Assembly (NCBI GenBank): GCA_026214975.1
Contig: CM047817.1
Span: 55,548,246-55,612,245 of the forward strand
Reading direction: 5' to 3'
DNA length: 64,000 nucleotides
From: Gentiana macrophylla
Lineage: Eukaryota; Streptophyta; Magnoliopsida; Gentianales; Gentianaceae
Below the pieces are notes generated by a model that made no database searches, had not been told where the DNA came from, and saw only the letters and a program-made list of their open reading frames with translations. This document shows positions 44,995 through 57,900 of this stretch, in pieces (the stretch's first letter is position 1; each line of letters opens with the position of its first letter). The position numbers and the translations under genes are program-made.

Positions 44995-46640
44995 TCATTG
45001 AGCACCATGATGTATTGACCATCCCGATGCATTAACCACCGCGATGCAGTGACCTCCGCGATGCATTGACCACTATGATGCAATGACCACCATGATGCAT
45101 TGACAACCGCGATGCATTGACATCGTCAATCATATATGCAGTGACATTGACAATTATATATGCAGTGACATCGGTGATCATATATGCGTGACATCAACAA
45201 TTATGCAGTGACATCGGCAATCAAATATGCAGTGACATCAGCAATCATATATGAATGACATCAACAATTTATGTAGTGACATCGGTAATCATATATGCAG
45301 AGACATCGCGATGCAGTGGCCACCCCCGATGCAGAGACACCGCGATAAAGTGGCCACCACCGATGCAGAGACCATCGGGATGTAGTGATCACCGGGATGC
45401 AGTGACATTTGATGAAGCAACACCGTGATGACATTTGATATTTTTTTGACTTAATTTCATAAAACCGATTTCTTTTCTTCATAAAATCGACTTCAATGGC
45501 TATATCTTTGGATATAAAACTACGATCAACATAAATCTTTCACCTTAAATCATATTTTTATGCAGTGACATCGGCAATCATATATGCAGTGATATCAACA
45601 TTTTATGCAGTGACATCGGTAATCATATATGTGTGACATCAAAAATTTATGCAGTGACGTCTTATCGTATCGATTTATACAGTGACGTTTTATCGTATCG
45701 ATTTATGCAGTGACATCTTATCGTAGCGATGCATTGACAACCGCGATGCAGTGACCACTCCGATTCATTGAGCACCGTGATGTAGCGACCATCGGGAAGT
45801 AGTGACATCTTTATTATAGCGATGCAGTGACCTCCGTGATGCATTGACCACTCTGATGCATTGACCACCGCGATGCACTAACAACCGCGATGCATTGACA
45901 TCGTCAATCGTATATGCAGTGACATCGACAATGATATATGCAGTGACATCGGTGATCATATATGCTTGGCATCAACAATTTATGCAGTGACATCAACATT
46001 TTATGTAGTGACATCAGCTATCATTTATGAATGAAATCAGAAATTTATGTAGTGAGATCGGCAATCATATATGCAGAGACATCACGATGAATTGACACCG
46101 CGATGCAGTGGCCACCCCGATGCAGAGACACCGTGATATAGTGGTCACCCCCGATGCAAAGATACCGCGATGCAGAGACCATCGGGATGCAGTGATCACC
46201 GGGATGCAGTGATATTTGATGAAGCAACAACGTGATGACATTTGATATTTTTCTGACTTAATTTCATAAAATCGATTTCTTTTCTTCATAAAATTGACTT
46301 CAAATGGCTATCTCTTTTGATATAAAAATACGATGAACATAAATCTTTCACCTTAATTCATATTTTTAGGCATTGACATCGACAATCATATATGCAGTGA
46401 TGTCGACATTTTATGCATTGATATCGGCAATCATATATGCGTGACATCAACAATTTATGCATTAACATCGGCAATCATATATGCATGACATCAATAATTT
46501 ATGCAGTGACATCGGCAATCAGATATGCAGTGACATCAACATTTTATGCAGTGACAACAACAATCATATATGAATGGCATCAACAATTTATGTAGTGACG
46601 TAAGCAATCAAATATGCAGTGACATCAACAATTTTGTTGA
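44995..46640. repeat. Diverged minisatellite with GATGCAGTGAC core
   Basis: Dozens of imperfect head-to-tail units alternate two types: about 18 bp (cgatgcagtgaccaccg) and about 24 bp (atcatatatgcagtgacatcg). A higher-order duplication of about 0.8 kb is visible: the segment around gatgaagcaaca at 45411 recurs at 46218, and the unit series at 45109 recurs at 45889. Minus-strand translations are repetitive (SLHRGG, DVTAY) with no start or domain. Confidence 0.88.
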
Positions 46641-46952
46641 ACTTTTTGTCCCGAAATTAGGAAGATTTTTCAGGGGAAATCGAGCTTATGAGCCACGTCG
46701 AGCTATATCGAGTACTTAGCCAGTCGAGTTCGATGTTGCCTTTTTATGACTCAATCCAGCCCGAAATTTTTTAGTCGATTCGAGCTCGAGCCCTAGGGAG
46801 TATCGACTCGACTCGGATCGATTACACCCTAATGTGAATGACATTATACTTATTTTACAAAGTTTCCAATTTTTGTATGAAATTGTATATGCAGTGACAT
46901 CACACCCAAATTGCAAAAACAATAACTTTGTAAATTGTATATGTAATGACAT

Positions 46953-46978
46953 ATGCAGTGACATCGATGTCACTGCAT
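46953..46978. repeat. Perfect 26-bp palindrome made of the minisatellite core
   Basis: The arm atgcagtgacatc is followed without a spacer by its exact reverse complement, the only place where the core unit turns round. Confidence 0.95.
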
Positions 46979-47253
46979 CAAATCTCTAACTAAGTTGATT
47001 TTCTGTGAGATTCCTCAACAAGTTGATTGTAAACAAACTAAGTAGTATACAAGTCTATTTTGAACTTTTCCTCCTAATTTTTAAATCCATACAAAATTTA
47101 ATGCATTTTTTTCATTCCCAATTTCACCCCTATTATGTATCTTAAATCAATTCATTAGGGTTGATATAATTCCATTGTATAAATTATAAAACCAATTTGA
47201 AATATTTATTGGTATCAATTATTAAGCGTTTTAAACGGCTTATTAAAGCTAAA
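46979..47253. other. No gene recognised
   Basis: AT-rich spacer. Confidence 0.4.
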
Positions 47254-47445
47254 TTAATTTATATTTTGATATGAAAGGAGTATAAGACAGAGAAATAAAC
47301 CACAAGATAAATTTAGGAGAGCCCTCGGATAGATCTTTTGTTTCAAGTGGTAGACTAATAGCACACTTTGAAACTTCAAGTCTTTCTTGAGTTCCACAGT
47401 TAACTTCGTATTGAAAAACCCTTTATCCATTGTTGTATTTGGCAT
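47254..47445 (-). CDS. Possible first exon of an unknown gene
   Basis: The minus strand opens with ATG at 47445 in a good context (TTGAAAATGCC) after a pyrimidine-rich leader (47450-47660). It reads MPNTTMDKGFFNTKLTVELK then KDLKFQSVLL. A different frame also stays open over 47300-47410. No family is recognised and no clear donor site chosen. It may be a truncated 5' end left by rearrangement next to the minisatellite. Confidence 0.2.
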   Translation of the reverse strand: MPNTTMDKGFFNTKLTVELKKDLKFQSVLLVYHLKQKIYPRALLNLSCGLFLCLILLSYQNIN

Positions 47446-47699
47446 TTTCAATCTCTCTATAATTAATTAATCAAGCCCACCAAAAATAAAAGGAATTTAA
47501 AGCAGAACAGAGCAAGAAGAAGAATAATAAAGCAGTAGAAAGTTGGTGGTGCTGCTCCTTTTTCGTCGGCAACACCCAAAAAAAAATTGCAAGCAACAAA
47601 CAAAATTAAAAGCTCCTCATTTGTCGTCTTCTTCATTTTTTATAACAAAGCACATACCGCTTTGTATTTACCGAAATCTTAAAGAAAAAGATTTATAAG

Positions 47700-48442
47700 G
47701 ACGTGTTTTAAAACTTAATTAGGCACTTAGGACACATTTAGGCTTATCATTACATATAGAGTACCCTCCATAGACTATCCGTAATGAAGCGGGAATGTTT
47801 CCGTAAACCTTTTTCATTACATCTTATCCGTATTTACCATTAACCCACTAGTGATCAATTAGTTCAAACCAATATGAACTCGGCCGATCTATCAGTTTCT
47901 AGGATTAACAAGCAAGGGGATTGTTTTTCTACTTCCCATAGGAAGAAATGAACTATGTATCTGTGAAACACACACTCGCTACTTGACGATACCGGATTTC
48001 ACCACTTTACGTGCCAAACACAAGGCACCCAAATAATACCGAGAATGGATCTAATACCTTAACTGTAAGGGCCAGGGGCCCCATCACAGGCCTAAGGGCA
48101 GAACTGAATCCCACTTAAAGAGGGCTGTTTAGGTCACCTCCAGATCCACCGTAGGTCGGTCACGGCAGGGGAGGCACAGACCTACACAGCTCTTCAAGCT
48201 CGGTTAAATCGACCTCAGTATCTCGCCGTAGGTCGGCTAGAGAGTATAGTACATAATATTACTATGGAAAGAATCTTAAGTCTTTAAGGCTCTGATCTTT
48301 ATCATTTAACACGAACATCTCAATTATCTCCTCAAATCAAAGGATAATCTCAGGATTATCTCTAACTTGAATAACACGAAAAGAGTCCACATTGGACACG
48401 ACCCATGCCGGCCTAGGGCACAATATATAAATAATCATAAAG
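47700..48442. other. Unclassified repeat-like DNA, possibly an LTR fragment
   Basis: No gene. The part before the MITE ends in 'cctagggcacaatatataaata', like the TATA region of a gypsy LTR. The segment resumes after the MITE at 48909-49161 and is cut by the copia LTR at 49162. Confidence 0.3.
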
Positions 48443-48450
48443 AACTACGG

Positions 48451-48900
48451 CTAGAGCTGTTAAACGAACAGAGCCGCTCGTGAACAAGCTCGTGTTCGGC
48501 TCGTTAGTGTTCGTGATCGTTTGTTCGTTTAGCTTAACGAGCCGAGCTCGAACATAATGGTAGGCTCTTTTGCTTAACGAACGAACACGAGCTCGGTTCG
48601 TGAACGTTCGATTATGTTCGTGAACATGCTTATATAATGTTCGCGAACATCTTTCATGAACATGCTTATATAATGTTCGTGAACATGCTTATATAAATAT
48701 GTCTAAGAAGCCAAAGTCGAGCCAAAAGACAAAAAATATGTCGAACGAGCCGAGCTCGAACACGAGCTCGAACATTTCATCTTTTAAATGAGCCAAGGTC
48801 GAACATAATTTTTTGTTCGTTTAACAAACGAGCTCATGAGCTAAACGAGCTCGAGTTCGAACCACCAATACTCAACTCGGCTCGGCTCGTTAACAGCTCT
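48451..48900. mobile_element. hAT-like MITE, 450 bp, rich in GAGCTCG words
   Basis: The left end CTAGAGCTGTTAAACGA and the reverse complement of the right end AGAGCTGTTAACGAGCCG form inverted repeats. AACTACGG is duplicated at 48443-48450 and 48901-48908 (8 bp). The inside is made of gagctcg/cgagccg and gttcgtgaac words that fold back repeatedly. Confidence 0.9.
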
Positions 48901-49161
48901 AACTACGGTAGACTTGATTCCAAAATACACATTGGATATGTAGGCACACTTGAGAAATTCTCAGGCTCAGTCCAAATCACCTCCATAGATAACAATGTCA
49001 CATCTCTCGGAGGAACAAGTACTAGATGCCGATGAAGCCCTGGTCGTTAATAGTGAAAAAGGATGGTCAGAAAACATCGAAAATTCGTCAGGCCCCTATG
49101 ATTAATACTATCTAGGGAGGCCTCGGGAGGACATCATCAGGACTACCGAGTCATTAAGTAA

Positions 49162-52100
49162 TGTTGAGTATTTTGTGCTACTGATTATGTTGATTAATTT
49201 TCAAAAGTAACGCCTCCCGTGATTTAAAGCTTTTATATCAATATTTCAGTCATTTAGATTATATTTAATATCATGATAATATCTGCTTGACTTTGTGATG
49301 ATTACTTATATTTATGTCACCTTGTTGTAGCCATGAAGTCTTTGACTTACATCATATGGCATTGCTGTTTTGATTTTGCAGGTACCACAATTATTTAATT
49401 AAATGCACACACTTACATAATTTGATGACACTTTTATTATGCTGTATAGTTATGTTATATGTGATGGCAACTTAAATGTATCACATATAATACAGCATAG
49501 TGCATATCATAATTTAACACTTAAGAATTAAGGTGTATGGCATTTTTTTTGGACCCCAAATAAATATATCCGGCCCTATTTCTCTTTGCCAGACTCGGCC
49601 TTTCCTTTTTCATACCCAGGTAAACTTCTTCCCTCTACCCTAATCACTTCATCCATTTGCAAGAAACGGCTATTCCTCTTTCTAGCTTTTCATTTCCCTT
49701 TCTATTTATGCGTCAACCTTCGAATTAATGGCTTGAACTTCGAAATCCCAGAAAAGATGGATGCATTCCTTTCTCCTTCCTTATCTGTTGATAATCAAGC
49801 ATTGATTATTCGATTCCGAGTTGATTTTCAACACGTTTCGAGTCTGAGATGTGAAGGCTTCGATTATGGCTATTTCATTTCATAAACGCTCCGATTATGA
49901 AACCAATCTTGATTCTCTGCTCCATCTCTTTTCTCTTCGTGCTAGTTTCATATATGGTAAGAAAAGATGCTGCCTTGAGTCGAATTTGTACAACCATGTG
50001 ATTGAAATCACATATGGAGGGTGCGTGAATGTAAAGATGCAATCTTTACTCCGATTTGATTCTCACTTCGTCTCTGCAACGTGTTAATTTACATGAAGGC
50101 CTGATTCGAAGCACATTTCCTAAACGGGTTTGACCTTTCCTCTGTTTCGTTGCTGATTCGAGTCATCAAAGCACTCGATTTGGAAGATTTCGCAATCAAT
50201 TTTCTTGACAAGGTGAACTCGTTCTCTGTCTAAATCGTATTTATCAAATAGCTTACTGATTCTAATTAGTTATTGCTTTGATTTTATGCCGGATGCGTTT
50301 TGTGAAGGTTAAGTGTGAAAGGTTTAACCTTTCATCTAATATGCTGCTTGATTCGAGCTTTAATGGTTTGATTTAGAGGATTTGCAATCAACGTCTCTTA
50401 CAAGAATTGTATCACTGAAACACGTTTTCAACGTGAAGTCAGTGTTAAAGATTGAATCTTTTACCCTCATGAAGCTAAAATCCTACAGGGAAGTCTCTGT
50501 CCACGTTTTCAAATTTGTTAATATCTGGCTATTAATTCTTATTTGGGCATTTACTGTGCTGATTACTTTGGTATTTCGTTTTGGCAGTCCTTACCTTTAA
50601 AGGCGTGGCCAAAATCCTACCTTTAATGCATCAAGATTGATCCTGTGCTGAACTGCTTGGCTGTTCAGACCGTGAAATTGAACCGGTAAATTTGAAATGT
50701 TAAATAGGCTGTAACCCAATCTTGACCCGATCCCCTTACTTATTAGACTGAGAGTTCAGTGAACTCCATGAAGTCCTGCCCCTAGGTTGGTTGAATCAGT
50801 GATGTCGGTTTGTTGGTTTGTCAGTTTAATTATGTTATATCATTGGTCTTAAAGCTGAGGGTTTACACCCCATGATGCATTGTTCTAATCACGATTTTAT
50901 ATGATGCATTATTAGACTGAGTGGTATCTCCTCTATGATGTGTTGATTAAACCATGTCCTTTTTTGGTTTCAGACTTGAGCTCGTGTTTCTGGTCGAGTC
51001 TGAACATAAGTCCTTTTTAAACCACTGATCAAACCTTATGTGTTGCCTGCAAAGCTTTTGTTTGATCAGTTCGGTTTGTTCGGGTCTCTTCTAGTGGTTA
51101 TGTGTTATAACTAGACATATGACCGTTGCGTAGGTTGATTGTCACATGTCAAAATCGGTTTCGAAAAGTCTTTGATTTAGCCTTAACTGCATTCACATTT
51201 ACAATTGAGGGTTCTTCACCCCTCAATTGCTATATATACACCTAGCATATTCGAACTTACATCAACTAAGAAATCTAACTGCATTCCCACATTTTCAAAA
51301 GTTCAAAAAATCCCTTTTCCCTTTTTTGAAAGTTGTGGTCTTGGTCGAGTAGAGTATTCTGAAGGTTAGAAGACTCTTGTTGGAAATCACAAGAAGCCCC
51401 AGTAAGCTTCAGAATCTCCTAGTGGTCAAGGATACTTGTTCTTCACGTGGCATACCGAAGGTACCAAGTATCTTGTCACTTTTGTTCTTAAACTGTGTTA
51501 GATTGTCTGTGTCTGTTTTAGTAATTGTTTGCCTGAAACTTTACTGAAACCTGTTTTGTGTAGTGAAAATCTAGCTAGTGTTCATTTGATTTGATCCATG
51601 TAAAGAATCGGTCTCAAAAGTACACTTGGTTTGATAAACCTAGGTGACTTGTCTGGAAGAGACTTGAGGTTTAGATTCTTGACATAAAGAGGTTAACACA
51701 AAGTGACATTAGGCCAGATTGATTCACTAGTGTGTTTATTCCCCTCACTTGTTACCCTTATTAGAATTTCAGTCTGACTCAATTCATTGAGTCCAGTACT
51801 AAAATTCTTCCACTTGCTGTGCTTGGCTTTGTGCTTTCACTAAACCCGAATCTGTCATCTTCTAGCCTGCCATTGCACACGCTAATTTCCTTGTGCTGCA
51901 CATAAACACTTGACTGAATCTATAATGCACACAAGTTGGCTATAATCAGCTGAACTGTGCTTCACCCTCTGTGCTTTAAACTTGTTAATCCTGCTGTTTG
52001 GTAACTGCTGTGCATTGTTCCTTGGTGTATTATACCTGCTACATTGCTGAATAAGGATTACTCTCAACCTGCTGCAATTCTGATTCCTGCTGAGCCTTGT

Positions 52101-53089
52101 ATTTGCTGAACTTGCTACTGCCTGCTAGATCTGAGAGTATAATCTGCTCTACTACACATTTGCTGATCCATATTGCTTGTGAAGTGCTGAATCCGTAAAA
52201 CATAATTTGTGTAATAGATCTTTGATAACTATCTACTGATCTTTCGTTCTCAGTGTTGATTAACAGCCTAGATAGTCTAAGCCCTTGGCCCTGACCATCA
52301 CTCTGAAAATCACATGAGTGATCAGCTTATTATGATCAGTTGATTATTTGTACCTTCAGTCTGCTCTGTTTCTGTATAAATTTGCTGCATTATTGTGTGG
52401 ACTGATTTAGAACTTTGTTTGTATAAGTAGAACCTGATTTCTGTACTTAATCGGTTATATATTCTTTTCTTGTTACATTAGATTTTCCCCTGCTACACTT
52501 ATATTGGTTTGTAACCAACCTTGCTGTATAATATGAATTTGGACAATATAATCTAAACCCTTAGATTATCAGAGCAATCTGCTTAAATAGAGTGTTTGAA
52601 TCTCCATTGTCTTCAGGTTGATCTGCGTTTGATAATTGTGTTTGAACTTTTAGCGACTGCTTCTCAAAAGCATCACTATAAGCTATAATTGCACTTATAT
52701 GTACCTGCAATAGTTGTGATCTATTTTGATCATATTTTTCTAATACTGCTGCAGTGTTTTTTTTTATTTTTTTATTTTTTATCATCCTTTGTTACATTGA
52801 TAACAAAGCTCATTTTGTTTTATCATCAGTATTGTTAAATTATAGTATTAGCTTCTTTGTTTCTGATAATATTTATTCAAACATATTTGTAACTTGCTTC
52901 ACTGCTGCTGATCACAATAATAATTAGTTTGATCACATAGGTTTTTATAACACAAGCAAATAGTAGAATCAGTAAGCTTCCGCACTTGTTTTTCTAGTAC
53001 TTGTGTTAAGTTTGAAAAGAGTTTAAAAATCACCCACACTCTATTCAACCCCCCTTCTAGATTGTGTTTGCGCCTATATCGATCCAACA
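49162..53089 (+). repeat. Copia LTR 1 of the tandem array (3928 bp)
   Basis: From TGTTGAGTATTTTGTGC to GATCCAACA, followed by the PBS. It matches LTR 2 along its whole length with few differences. The candidate promoter is aaataaatatatccggc at about 49556. Open frames inside (49586-50600) recur in the other LTRs but show no protein family. Confidence 0.92.
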
Positions 53090-53090
53090 A

Positions 53091-53104
53091 TTGGTAGCAG
53101 AGCT
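53091..53104 (+). other. Primer-binding site, internal region 1
   Basis: TTGGTAGCAGAGCTTGG right after the LTR, a copia Met-tRNA-type site; repeated at 58905 after LTR 2. Confidence 0.8.
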
Positions 53105-53355
53105 TGGTCACCTAGTGATCAAACATCGGTATTAATCTTTGTGATCATTTTTTTAGAGTTCTTAATTGTCCTATTCACTTATCTTTCACATATTGTGCTT
53201 CACATATATATCTTTAAGTATTCTGACTTGACATCTTTTGAATTATAATTAGACCGTCTCCTTTTGCGATATAAATAATTTCTGTGATATAATACACTTG
53301 GTCTTTCGAGTTTGATATTTTGCAGAAGTAATACTTTTCAATCATATACACACAA

Positions 53356-54511
53356 ATGAGACGCAAAAAGCGTTTGGCTCGATCTAAAGCCCCTTCTACT
53401 AGACCTATCAATGAGTTAGCTCTTGGAGCTAAAATTGATGAACATTTGAGCAATACTGTAAAATCAAATTCTGAGCTTTCTAACAACCAATCACAATATT
53501 CTGAATCAAATTCATAATCAAGCTACGACTCAGAATCCAAGGAACACCTTGACATAATTGAAATTTGTGAAGGCTTCAAAAATAGATGTGAGTTTCTATC
53601 CAAAACAAATAAAGGTATCAAAAAAGACATAGTTGAGAAAGACAATCTCATATGTTCCTTAACGAGCACCACAAATCAACTTGAATTAAAGGTTAAATCT
53701 TTTGAAGTTGATTTGAAACAAAAGACTTCTGATTATGAGACTGAGTTAGAGTCTTTACGATGTGAGAGGGATAAATTAAAGCAAGCTATTCAAGAGCTTG
53801 AAAACAATCTTGCTAGATTGGAATCTCTAGCTCATGTCCTAAAGAGTCTTGGTCACATCGAACACATTCTTGATACTTCTAAGGAAGGATCTTTGAATGA
53901 GTCTCAGAGTCACCGAACACGAGTCTCATAAGAAAACTTTTGTGCCCCGACCCATTGCACTTACATCACCGGCACAACATTTTGCATCTAAATATACTGA
54001 GACAAGTATGCTTCATCTTCAAAAGCACACACATCACAAAGATATCTGCGAACACTAGGAAGCATCACGCATATCAAGATGATAGGAGAGAGTCTAGAAC
54101 TACACTCCAAAGAACTACTATTATCAATCTGATTATGAATCACCTAGAAATCATGCCTATAGGAATGTGCATACACCATCATATAGATATCATGCTCATA
54201 ACGACAATTCATATAGATATCATGATCCTAGGATTTATCAAGCACCTAACTACACCTATAGACAAAATATTCACACACCACGATTTGCCGAACCACACTT
54301 TTGGCAATCAAATCATGGTCATGCTTTTCATTCTCATCCATGTCATGACCCTTATGCATTTAATGCTTATTACTCATCCTATCCCAACGATGGATTTTAT
54401 GGTCAGTTTACTAGACCCGTATGGGTTAGAAAAACCGAACATAAGCCCAAAGTTAGGAAAGTTTGGGTTCCTAAGAAACGTCAACCTAACCCCCAAGGAC
54501 CCAAAATATAA
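53356..54511 (+). pseudogene. Gag-like ORF of the array, copy 1 (broken)
   Basis: Starts MRRKKRLARSKAPSTRP, then an acidic Ser/Glu stretch, a long coiled coil (ETELESLRCERDKLKQAIQE), a His/Tyr-rich region (SYRYHAHNDN) and a basic end (KPKVRKVWVPKKRQP). A GAA-to-TAA change (53515-53517) and later small indels break it; the frame is intact again at 54167-54511. Shortly after (about 54640) the words CSNDNPWY appear and stop, where the family's protease would begin (WYLDSGC), so pol was deleted at that point. Confidence 0.8.
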
Positions 54512-54986
54512 AGGGTACCATAGCCATTTTCTTGCTCTTGTTGGTCCTTTCAGCTTAAATAGAAATTTTCGTCGATACAATCAATAAATGACACGGTGCG
54601 AATCTTTTGGTATCAATGAACTAAAACTATCATCGACACAAGCTCAATGTTCAAATGATAATCCTTGGTATCATTGATAGGGAAGTACACTTTTCTCTCA
54701 TTCCCTTTTCATCGTATAAGAGTATTTTGTGTCAAATTTTAATTTATATGTGTATTTTGTGATATATCTCTCAACCCCGAGTCCTTTAAATCCTTAATTG
54801 ATTAATTTTCAAACTAAGGTGGAGAGAATAGTATTAAAGCTTTTAAACGAGAATTTATTCTATGTTGAAAAGCTCTAATTGAGGGGGAGCCTATATTTAG
54901 GGGGAGTGTAACTCTCCATGGTTTTAAAATGGCCCATAATAAAAGATTTTAAAGTGTTATTTTGAAAATAAATCAAAGTGGGAGAT
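54512..54986 (+). other. 3' untranslated region and polypurine tracts of array unit 1
   Basis: Contains the words attgagggggagcc, tagggggagtgt and aaagtgggagat; the last directly precedes LTR 2 and is the polypurine tract. No coding sequence. Confidence 0.7.
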
Positions 54987-57900
54987 TGTTGAGTATTTTG
55001 TGCTACTGATTATGTTGATTAATTTTCAAAAGTAACGCCTCCCGTGATTTAAAGCTTTTATATCAATATTTCAGTCATTTAGATTATATTTAATATCATG
55101 ATAATATATGCTTGACTTTGTGACGATTACTTATATATTTATGTCACAATGATGTAGCCATGAAGTCTTTGACTTACATCATATGGAATTGTTGTTTTGA
55201 TTTTGCAGGTACCACAATTATTTAATTAAATGCACACACTTACATTATTTGATGACACTTGTATTATGATGTATAGTTATGTTATATGTGATGGCAACTT
55301 AAATGAAACACATATAATACAGCACAGTGCATATCATAATTTAACACTTAAGAATTAAGGTGTATGTCATTTTTTTTTGTACCCCAAATAAATATATCCA
55401 GCCCTATTTCTCTTTGCCAGACTCGGCCCTTTCCTTTTTCATACCCAAGGTAAACTTCTTCCCTCTACCCTAATCACTTCAGCTATTTGCAAGAAACGGC
55501 TATTCTTCTTTCCGTCTTTTCTTCTCCCTTTCTGTTTATGCGTCAACCTTCGAATTAATGGCTTGACTTCAAAATCCCAGAAAAGATGGATGCATTCCTT
55601 TCTCCTTCCTTATCTGTTGATAATCAAGCATTGATTATTCGATTCCGAGTTGATTTTCAACACGTTTCGAGCCTGAGACGTGAAGGCTTCGATTATGGCT
55701 ATTTCATTTCATAAACGCTCCGATTCTGAAACCAATCTTGATTCTCTGCTCCATCTCTTTTCTCCTCGTGCTAGTTTCATATATGGTAAGAAAAGATGCT
55801 GCCTTGAGTCGAATTTGTTCAACCATGTGATTGAAATCACATATGGAGGGTGCGTGAATGTAAAGATGCAATCTTTACTCCGATTTGATTCTCACTTCGT
55901 CTCTGCAACGTGTTAATTTACATGAAGGCCTGATTCGAAGCACATTTCCTAAACGGGTTTGACCTTTCCTCTGTTTCGTTGCTGATTCGAATCATCAAAG
56001 CACTCGATTTGGAAGATTTCGCTATCAATTTTCTTGACAAGGTGAACTCGTTCTCTATCTAAATCGTATTTATCAAATAGCTTACTGATTCAAATTAGTT
56101 ATTGCTTTGATTTTATGCCGGATGCATTTTGTGACGCTTAAGTGTGAAAGGTTTAACCTTTCATCTGATATGATGCTTGATTCGAGCTTTAATGGTTTGA
56201 TTTAGAGGATTTGCAGTCAACGTCTCTTACAAGAATTGTATCACTGAAACACGTTTTCAACGTGAAGTCAGTGTTAAAGATTGAATCTTTTACCCTCATG
56301 AAGCTAAAATCCTACAGGGAAGTCTCTGTCCAGTTTTCAAATATGTTAATATCTGGCTATTAATTCTAATTTGGGCATTTACTGTGCTGATTACTTTGGT
56401 ATTTCGTTTTGGCAGTCCTTACCTTTAAAGGCGTGGCCAAAATCCTACCTTTAATGCATCAAGATTGATCATGTGCTGAACTACTTGGCTGTTCAGACCG
56501 TGAAACTGAACCGGTAAATTTGAAATGGTAAATAGGCTGTAACCCAATCTTGACCCGATCCCCTTACTTATTAGACTGAGAGATCAGTGAACTCAATGAA
56601 GTCATGCCCCTAGGTTGGTTGAATCAGTGATGTCGGTTTGTTGGTTTGTCAGTTTAATTATGTTATATCATTGGTCTTAAAGCTGAGGGTTTACACCCCA
56701 TGATGCATTGGTCTAATCACGATTTTATATACTGCATTATTAGACTGAGTGGTATCCCCTCTATGATGTGTTGATTAAACCATGTCCTTTTTTGGTTTCA
56801 GACTTGAGCTCGTGTTTCTGGTCGAGTCTGAACATAACTCCTTTTTAAACCACTGATCAAACCCTATGTGTTGCCTGCAAAGCTTTTGTTTGATCAGTTC
56901 GGTTTGTTCGGGTCTCTTCTAGTGGTTATGTGTTATAACTAGACATATGACCGTTGCGTAGGATGATTGTCACATGTCAAAATCGGTTTCGAAAAGTCTT
57001 TGATTTAGCCTTAACTGCATTCACATTTCTTCACCCCTCAATTGCTATATATATACCTAGCTTATTTGAACTTATATCAACTAAGAAATCTAACTGCATT
57101 CCCACATTTTCAAAAGTTCAAAAAATCCCTTTTCCCTTTTTTGAAAGTTGTGGTCTTGGTCGAGTAGAGTATTCTGAAGGTTAGAAGACTCTTGTTGGAA
57201 ATCACAAGAAGCCCCAGTAAGCTTCAGAATCTTCTAGTGGTCAAGGATACTTGTTCTTCACGTGGCATACCGAAGGTACCAAGTATCTTGTCACTTTTGT
57301 TCTTAAAGCGTGTTAGATTGATTGTGGTCTGCTGTTTTAGTAATTGTTTACCGAAACTTTATCTTGAAACCTGTTTTGTGTAGTTAAAATCTAGCTAGTG
57401 TTCATTTGATTTTATCCATGTAAAGAATCGGTCTCAAAAGTACACTTGGTTTGATAAACCTAGGTGACTTGTCTGGAAAAGACTTGAGGTTTAGATTCTT
57501 GACATAAAGAGGTTAACTCAAAGTGACATTAGGCCAGATTGATTCACTAGTGTGTTTATTCCCCTCACTTGTTACCCTTATTAGAATTTCAGTCTGACTC
57601 AATTCATTGAGTCAAGTACTAAAATTCTTACACTTCCTGTGATTGGCTTTGTGCTTTCACTAAACCCGAATCTGTCATCTTCTAGCCTGCCATTGCACAC
57701 GCTAATTTCCTTGTGTTGCACATAAACACTTGACTGAATCAATAATGCACACAAGTTGGCTATAATCAGCTGAACTGTGCTTTACCCTCTGTGCTTTAAA
57801 CTTGTTAATCCTGCTGTTTGGTAACTGTTGTGCATTGTTCCTTGGTGTATTATACCTGCTACATTGCTGAATAAGGATTACTCTCAACCTGCTGCAATTC

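Noticed and set aside
44766..46289. Minus-strand frames with repeated SLHRGG and DVTAY text as a repeat protein
   Set aside because: Produced by the minisatellite; the frames are broken repeatedly and lack a gene context.
44995..46640. CRISPR-like array
   Set aside because: Units are adjacent, diverged and without unique spacers; this is eukaryotic minisatellite DNA.
46650..46850. A further hAT-like element, from 'agggtgtaatcgatccgagtcg' near its right side
   Set aside because: Only one end could be seen; no inverted partner or duplication.
44700..47760. A large element bounded by ataaggac/cttaatta/ggacacat words at both sides
   Set aside because: The shared words are in the same orientation but reversed order, so they are neither terminal inverted nor direct repeats.
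49586..50600. Small ORFs repeated in all three copia LTRs (for example 49851-50087, 55680-55916, 61494-61730)
   Set aside because: Conserved only because the LTRs are recent copies; lengths differ, and no domain or start context supports a protein.
53940..54587. A 215-codon plus-strand frame overlapping gag copy 1
   Set aside because: Shadow frame: the composition (Ile/His/Met-rich) and comparison with copy 2 show that the gag frame is the real one.
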